Below are positions 5,943-10,120 of a stretch of 10,120 bases of DNA, piece by piece. Numbering within the stretch: position 1 is the first letter of the stretch; each line of letters opens with the position of its first letter. The stretch comes from Firmicutes bacterium UBA6418 (GTDB taxonomy: Bacteria; Bacillota; Clostridia; Peptostreptococcales; Anaerovoracaceae): NCBI GenBank assembly GCA_002439735.1, contig DJPG01000027.1:1-10120 (forward strand), read 5' to 3'. Position numbers and translations under genes: made by a program. The notes under the pieces were generated by a model. That model ran no database searches. It saw nothing but the letters and a program-made list of their open reading frames with translations, and was not told the DNA's origin.

Positions 5943-8612
5943 CTATTTCAGCTCATACCAATTTTCGCCCGTACTGACCTCGGTTTCGAGTTTTACGGAT
6001 AAGTGCATGGCAGATTCCATATTTCGTTCTAACAGTTCACAAATCTCCGCAAGTTCCGCCTTGTAGGCATTGATGATCAATTCGTCATGAACCTGCAGAA
6101 TCAGTTTTGAATCCGGATGTTTTTCTTCCAGCTCGCGGTAGACCTTGACCATCGCCAGTTTGATGATATCCGCTGCACTACCCTGGATTGGCGTGTTCAT
6201 CGCCAGTCGTTCCCCAGCCTGCCGAACCATATAGGTCGAAGCATTGATCTCGTGGATTGTTCGCTTTCTACCCAAGATCGTCTCCGCATAGCCGGTTTTC
6301 TTACAGTGCGCGATCTGTGCATCCATATATTCTTTGACCTTCTGATGCTTTTTGAAATATTCCTCGATATAGGCTTCTGCCTCTTTGCGGGTGATATGCA
6401 GATTTTCACTCAATCCGAATCCGCTCATGCCATAGATGACACCGAAATTCACGGCTTTGGCGCGGCTTCGATCTGCTGCAGTCACCTGATCGAGTGGTAT
6501 GCCGAGCACCTTGGCCGCAGTCATCTTATGGATATCTTCTCCCTGCCGGAACGCTTCCAGAAGTCCCGGATCCTGGGATAAATGCGCCAGGATTCGCAAC
6601 TCGATCTGTGAATAGTCCGCACCGACCAGGATGTGCGCGTCATCGGAAGCGGAAAATGCCTTTCGCAGACTGCGTCCGGTCTCCTGGCGAATCGGAATAT
6701 TCTGCAGATTTGGTTCGGTACAGCTGATCCGTCCGGTCGTGGTGACCGTTTGCTGGAAATGCGCGCGGATCTTCCCGTCCGCGCCAATCAATGGTTTCAT
6801 TCCCTCCACATAGGTGGAATTCAGCTTGGTCAGGTTCCGGTAGGCAAGCACCGCGTCGACGATCGGATGCTGATCCCGGATCTTTTCCAGAATATCCGCG
6901 CTGGTACTGTATCCGCGTTTACTCTTTTTACCCGCTGGGAGCTTGAGCGTCTCAAACAGGACATCACCCAGCTGATATGGTGATTTGATATTAAAGTGGA
7001 AACCCGCATATTGGTAAATTTGTTCTTCCAGTTTTCGAGCCTGCTCGTTCAGTTCACTGCCGATCTGATCAAGAAATTCGCTGTCGGTGCGAATGCCCTC
7101 CACCTCCATCGCGGCTAACACCTTGATCAGTGGCAGCTCCACTTCGTACAGAACCTTGTCCAGCTTTCGCTCGCGTGTCTGCGCTTCCTGTATTTCCCGC
7201 AGCTTGGCGGCAACGCCGGAAAGAATGACCCCGTAGTCGGCATACCCTGCGGTCGCAGACGCAAGCATGTCCATCTGACCATGTTCTTCTAAAAACTCAT
7301 CCAGGTTCTGCATGCTCAAATGCAGCTGTTCAAACGCCAGATTTTTGAGTTCATACTGGCTGCGCGCCGGATCCAGCACATACGCGGCAATGGCCGTGTC
7401 GAAGCCGGTCCAAAAATCGCGGTAGCCATAAAAAATAAGCGTATACAGGTCATCTTTGATGTCATGCCCCCACAGGGAAAACTGCTGTCGGTTCAGTGCC
7501 TCGATGATGTATTCGGTTTGGATGGCCGCCGCATCAATATAACAGACCTCCGCTCCGTTCTGTACAAACACCGCGTCGATCCGCGGCGGACGCACATGAC
7601 TGGAATCGCCGAATACTTTCAAAAAAACCTCCTTGCCGGAGAACGCATCCAGCGCGGAAAGGTCACTTTCTTTGGTCAGCCTGTGGATCTGTACATCCTG
7701 TGGCGTAAAGTGAAAGGCTTCCGGCGCCACTTCCTTTTGCGTCATCGTCTGCGCGATTCGTTTCAGGAAGCTGTTGAATTCCAGCTTCTGATAAAGCTCG
7801 ATCAGCCGATCGTAATCCGGCTCGACAAGTCGCATCTTCTCGAAATCAATTGCGATCGGTACGAAACGGTTGATGGTTGCCAGGCGTTTACTCATCAGCG
7901 CAAGCTGCACATTTTCTTCAACCTTTTTGCGCAGAGCCGGTTTGGTGATCTCGTCCGTATGAGCCAGCAGATTTTCGATCGAATGGAACTGTGTGAGCAG
8001 CGCGATGCCGCTTTTTTCTCCGACACCCGGAATGCCCGGAATATGATCGGAGCTGTCGCCCATCAGACCTTTCAGATCGATAAACTGCGTCGGCGTCAAC
8101 CCATAATGCTCCACCATTTTATCATAGTCAAAAAGTTCAAACTCAGAAATTCCCTTTTTGGTGATCAGGATCTTAGTTTTATCGGTAGCCAACTGTAAGG
8201 CGTCCTTGTCGCCGGTAATAATCAATGGGTTCAGACCCTGTTCTTCAGCGGTTCGTGCGACTGTCCCGATAATGTCGTCAGCCTCATAGCCCTCCAGTTC
8301 CAGAGTTTTGATGTTCATCGCATGCAGGATGTCTTTTAAAAGCGGCATCTGCATGACCAACTCCGGCGGCATCGGTTTGCGGCCTGCCTTGTAGGCGTCG
8401 TATTCCAGATGGCGGAAGGTCGGAGCTTTCAGATCGAACGCAACCGTCAGATAGGCCGGTTCATAGTCTCCGATGATCTTGTTCAGCATATTGATAAAGC
8501 CAAAAATGCCCTGCGTATAAATGCCGTCCTTGGTGATCATCGGCCGCTGCATCGCGTAATAGGCCCGGTTGATCAGACTGTTTCCGTCGATGATGACGAT
8601 GGTTTCCTTCAT
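5943..8612 (-). CDS. polA: DNA polymerase I
   Basis: Pol I fills repair gaps and removes RNA primers from lagging-strand fragments. The 889 residues hold three regions. The 5' nuclease (about 1-290) keeps its acidic metal ligands: Asp9 in IIDGN, Asp60, the EADD cluster at 110-113, GDKD at 134-137 and GDSSDH at 185-190, followed by the helix-hairpin segment IPGIPGVGEK. The middle region (about 300-465) is a degenerate 3'-5' exonuclease: the DxE of motif I is absent around 328-336 and the motif III Asp appears to be Gly461, so proofreading is probably lost, as in Bacillus-type enzymes. The polymerase (about 480-889) is complete: motif A DYSQIELRILAH with Asp666, the O-helix RSRAKAVNFGVIYG with Arg715, Lys719, Phe723 and Tyr727, and motif C VHDEL with Asp843. 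GAGG lies 7 bases before the ATG. polA leads a compact unit with coaE and the binding protein. Confidence 0.98.
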   Translation of the reverse strand: MKETIVIIDGNSLINRAYYAMQRPMITKDGIYTQGIFGFINMLNKIIGDYEPAYLTVAFDLKAPTFRHLEYDAYKAGRKPMPPELVMQMPLLKDILHAMNIKTLELEGYEADDIIGTVARTAEEQGLNPLIITGDKDALQLATDKTKILITKKGISEFELFDYDKMVEHYGLTPTQFIDLKGLMGDSSDHIPGIPGVGEKSGIALLTQFHSIENLLAHTDEITKPALRKKVEENVQLALMSKRLATINRFVPIAIDFEKMRLVEPDYDRLIELYQKLEFNSFLKRIAQTMTQKEVAPEAFHFTPQDVQIHRLTKESDLSALDAFSGKEVFLKVFGDSSHVRPPRIDAVFVQNGAEVCYIDAAAIQTEYIIEALNRQQFSLWGHDIKDDLYTLIFYGYRDFWTGFDTAIAAYVLDPARSQYELKNLAFEQLHLSMQNLDEFLEEHGQMDMLASATAGYADYGVILSGVAAKLREIQEAQTRERKLDKVLYEVELPLIKVLAAMEVEGIRTDSEFLDQIGSELNEQARKLEEQIYQYAGFHFNIKSPYQLGDVLFETLKLPAGKKSKRGYSTSADILEKIRDQHPIVDAVLAYRNLTKLNSTYVEGMKPLIGADGKIRAHFQQTVTTTGRISCTEPNLQNIPIRQETGRSLRKAFSASDDAHILVGADYSQIELRILAHLSQDPGLLEAFRQGEDIHKMTAAKVLGIPLDQVTAADRSRAKAVNFGVIYGMSGFGLSENLHITRKEAEAYIEEYFKKHQKVKEYMDAQIAHCKKTGYAETILGRKRTIHEINASTYMVRQAGERLAMNTPIQGSAADIIKLAMVKVYRELEEKHPDSKLILQVHDELIINAYKAELAEICELLERNMESAMHLSVKLETEVSTGENWYELK

Positions 8613-8620
8613 GTTTCAAC

Positions 8621-8638
8621 CTCATATCTCTCATATCT
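8621..8638 (-). repeat. Tandem 9-base repeat at the polA ribosome site
   Basis: The polA leader has two perfect adjacent copies of AGATATGAG. The last bases of the second copy form part of the GAGG ribosome site, so the first copy presents a similar GAGAG 9 bases farther upstream. It may be chance or a slippage product. Confidence 0.6.
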
Positions 8639-8650
8639 TAAGAAATAAGA

Positions 8651-8828
8651 AAATCCCAAATTACCGTCAAGGATATAATTGACGCCCTATCTTACGATAG
8701 GTGGGTGCCCTGTTCCCTGCCTCTGTCTTCCGCTCGCGCGGCGGCCTGACATAACGCCCGGAGAAACCCGGACTCCCGAAGTTCAAGTGTAGGTTCAATT
8801 ATATGTCCTCAACGCATAACCCAGGATT
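8651..8828 (-). ncRNA. ssrS: Probable 6S RNA
   Basis: 6S RNA mimics an open promoter and sequesters housekeeping RNA polymerase, notably in stationary phase. The roughly 178-base minus-strand segment folds as a long rod. The ends AATCCT and GGGATT pair. Inside them CGTTGAGGA/TCCTTGACG and TATAATTGA/TCAATTATA give an 18 bp closing stem with one 2-base bulge. Next comes an open central region, with a small hairpin CCTATC-GTAA-GATAGG (8701-8686) on its 3' strand, a feature reported for 6S central bubbles. The upper stem is irregular, with GGGAGTCC opposite GGGCACCC, then TGTC/GACA and an apical CCGC/GCGG. GGGCACCCACCT also looks like 6S sequence I recall from Bacillota, but I could not run a covariance search. 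A TATAAT lies 7 bases before the 5' end, and a T-rich TTTTCTTATTTCTT follows the 3' end. Length and fold fit; no open reading frame competes. Confidence 0.75.
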
Positions 8829-8834
8829 AGTTCT

Positions 8835-8863
8835 ATTATAAGCTTATCTTCTGTCTGTTATTC
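8835..8863 (-). promoter_or_regulatory. Promoter of the 6S-like RNA
   Basis: A perfect TATAAT (8840-8835) on the minus strand places the start at A8828, exactly where the predicted closing stem begins. The -35 position at 17-base spacing is GAATAA, a poor match that overlaps the yebC stop codon, so the -35 side is weak. Confidence 0.55.
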
Positions 8864-9586
8864 CTCGAAAAGATCGATGGAACAATTTGTGTATACTTTC
8901 TGAACGTCATCGTTGTCTTCCAGAAGTTCGATCATCTTTGCCAGCTTGGCGATATCATGTTCGTCCTTCGGTGCTGCTTCCATGGACGGTACGTATTCCA
9001 CGTCGGATTCCACGATCTCGTAGCCGGCCTCCGCGATCGCATGATGAACATCGGTATAAGCCGCCGGATCGGTCACGATCTCGTAGCTGTCCTCTTGTAC
9101 GATCATGTCGTCGGCGCCTGCTTCCAGAGCGGTCTCCATCAGCGCGTCTTCATCCACGCCGTCCGTCTTTTCGACGATGATGATGCCCTTACGTGAGAAC
9201 ATATAGGATACGCATCCCGGCGTGCCAAGATTGCCACCGTACTTATCAAAGGTAGATCTGACTGCGGAAGTTGTTCTGTTGGTATTGTCTGTCAGTGCCT
9301 CTACGATGACAGCCACACCGCCTACGCCGTATCCTTCAAAGCTTAATTCTTCATATGTTTCACCGGCAAGCTCTCCGGTTCCCTTTTTGATCGCTCTTGT
9401 AATATTGTCATTCGGCATGGAAATGGCTTTTGCCTTTTCAATTGCCAGTCTGAGTGTCGCGTTGTATTCAGGATCTCCGCCGGCCTTTGCTGCTACCGTG
9501 ATAGCTCGTGCGTATTTTGTAAACATTGCGGCTCTCTTGGAGTCCTGTGCGGCCTTTCTGCCTGCGATTGTACCGTGTCTTCCCAT
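8858..9586 (-). CDS. yebC: YebC/PmpR (TACO1) family protein
   Basis: The family was long annotated as DNA-binding transcriptional regulators, but its mitochondrial member TACO1 and recently studied bacterial members act on translation, including at proline-rich sequences. Which role applies here is not visible. The 242-residue length is typical. The N-terminus contains the family block RKAAQDSKRAAMFTKYARAI at 10-29, then RLAIEKAKAISMPNDNI at 46-62, FEGYGVGGVAVIVEALTDN at 83-101 and GGNLGTPGCVSYMF at 117-130, ending in an acidic C-terminus. The start MGRHGTIAGRK differs from the common MAGHSKWANIKHRK form and suggests a subgroup distinct from E. coli YebC. AGGAGG lies 7 bases before the ATG, and a near-consensus promoter about 50 bases upstream makes this probably a single-gene unit. 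The gene ends 30 bases before the 6S-like RNA. Confidence 0.95.
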   Translation of the reverse strand: MGRHGTIAGRKAAQDSKRAAMFTKYARAITVAAKAGGDPEYNATLRLAIEKAKAISMPNDNITRAIKKGTGELAGETYEELSFEGYGVGGVAVIVEALTDNTNRTTSAVRSTFDKYGGNLGTPGCVSYMFSRKGIIIVEKTDGVDEDALMETALEAGADDMIVQEDSYEIVTDPAAYTDVHHAIAEAGYEIVESDVEYVPSMEAAPKDEHDIAKLAKMIELLEDNDDVQKVYTNCSIDLFEE

Positions 9587-9634
9587 GGAGACACCTCCTA
9601 ACTGATTTGATTTACTATGTATTTAGCAGAAATA

Positions 9635-9663
9635 ATTATACGACATGTCTCCTGCTTTTTCAA
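9635..9663 (-). promoter_or_regulatory. yebC promoter (near-consensus sigma-A)
   Basis: TTGAAA (9663-9658), a 17-base spacer and a perfect TATAAT (9640-9635) on the minus strand make the best promoter match in the window. The start would be near 9628, giving a leader of about 42 bases that ends in an AGGAGG ribosome site. Confidence 0.85.
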
Positions 9664-9681
9664 GTTTTTTTCAGATATTTT

Positions 9682-10120
9682 TTAGGCGGTGACCTCCGAG
9701 GAGGCTTCTTCCTCACGCAGGTTCTTGTGTGCCGTGGCCATCATCAGCTTGATCCGGTTGAGCTGGTTGACATTGCTGGCGCCCGGATCATAGTCGATCG
9801 CCACGATATTGGCTTTCGGGAAACGTTCGCGGATGGCTTTCATCATGCCTTTGCCGGTTACATGATTTGGTAGGCAGGCAAAAGGCTGCAGACAGGCAAT
9901 GTTCGTCGCGCCGTCCTTGATCAGCTCAATCATTTCGCCGGTCAGAAGCCAACCCTCACCGCACTGATTGCCGATGGACGCGATCTGAGACGCTTCTTCG
10001 GCTGTCTTTTCGATACGGGACGGTTCTTCAAAACGCCGACTTTCCCTAAGAGCCTTCCGTAGCGGCTTGCGGAACTGCTCGATCAGATCGATGCCGATCT
10101 TGTTCAGTTTATACTGTTTA
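9682..10120 (-). CDS. 2-hydroxyacyl-CoA dehydratase activase-related protein, C-terminal part
   Basis: The reading frame is open from the window edge to the stop at 9684-9682, giving about 145 C-terminal residues with no start in view. The most telling stretch is ACLQPFACLPNHVTGKGMMK, followed by VAIDYDPGASNVNQLNRIKL. I recognise this as the end of the large (about 1400-residue) activase/dehydratase-related proteins of anaerobes that include a DUF2229 region. Better-known relatives are the HgdC-type ATPases that drive electrons into the iron-sulfur dehydratase of 2-hydroxyglutaryl-CoA fermentation. The cysteines in CGEGW, CLQ and ACLP could bind a cluster. The function of the large proteins is not established, and no dehydratase subunits are in view. 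No intrinsic terminator follows the stop; yebC restarts with its own promoter. Confidence 0.85.
   Translation of the reverse strand, partial: KQYKLNKIGIDLIEQFRKPLRKALRESRRFEEPSRIEKTAEEASQIASIGNQCGEGWLLTGEMIELIKDGATNIACLQPFACLPNHVTGKGMMKAIRERFPKANIVAIDYDPGASNVNQLNRIKLMMATAHKNLREEEASSEVTA

Noticed and set aside
7320..8198. Plus-strand open frame of 292 codons inside polA
   Set aside because: It is fully antisense to an unmistakable polA, and its translation matches no family I recognise; it is a frame shadow.
8642..8670. Possible polA promoter TTGACG-17-TATTTC
   Set aside because: The -35 is good, but the -10 matches only 3 of 6 and the -35 lies in the closing stem of the 6S-like RNA; read-through or an unrecognised promoter is equally possible.
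9690..9715. Hairpin CCTC/GAGG near the end of the activase-related gene
   Set aside because: The stem is only 4 bp, lies in coding sequence and has no T-run after it, so it is not a convincing terminator.

Overview
This window is a chromosomal, housekeeping segment of an anaerobic Bacillota, most likely Clostridia, with base composition near half GC by eye. Three things point there: SecD and SecF are fused in one chain, PolA has a degraded proofreading domain, and the right edge carries the C-terminus of a 2-hydroxyacyl-CoA dehydratase activase-related protein, a family of strict anaerobes. Strong AGGAGG-type ribosome sites and TTGAAA/TATAAT promoters agree. I cannot name the genus. Every gene reads on the minus strand, so transcription runs from high to low coordinates.

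In transcription order: (1) the tail of the dehydratase activase-related gene (10120-9682); (2) a yebC/TACO1-family gene with a near-consensus promoter; (3) a 245-base gap holding a probable 6S RNA (about 8828-8651), whose promoter overlaps the end of yebC; (4) polA, coaE and an orphan family-5 solute-binding protein anchored by a membrane helix, tightly packed or overlapping; (5) a tRNA-Leu(CAA) with its own promoter and an A-rich upstream tract, followed 45 bases later by yajC and a clear intrinsic terminator; (6) a new promoter, a leader hairpin, secDF, and the start of a bifunctional (p)ppGpp synthetase/hydrolase gene (rsh) that leaves the window at base 1.

The genes cover DNA repair and replication (polA), coenzyme A synthesis (coaE), Sec-dependent export (yajC, secDF), the stringent response (rsh), global polymerase control (6S RNA) and translation or regulation (yebC). 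YajC and SecDF form the accessory Sec complex but are separated here by a terminator and a new promoter, so they can be expressed independently. secDF and rsh look translationally coupled, because the rsh ribosome site overlaps the secDF stop codon.

I see no mobile element, CRISPR array, phage gene or evident new multi-gene system. The most noteworthy items are the 6S-like RNA, the orphan membrane-anchored binding protein overlapping coaE, the palindrome across the tRNA start site and the secDF leader hairpin.
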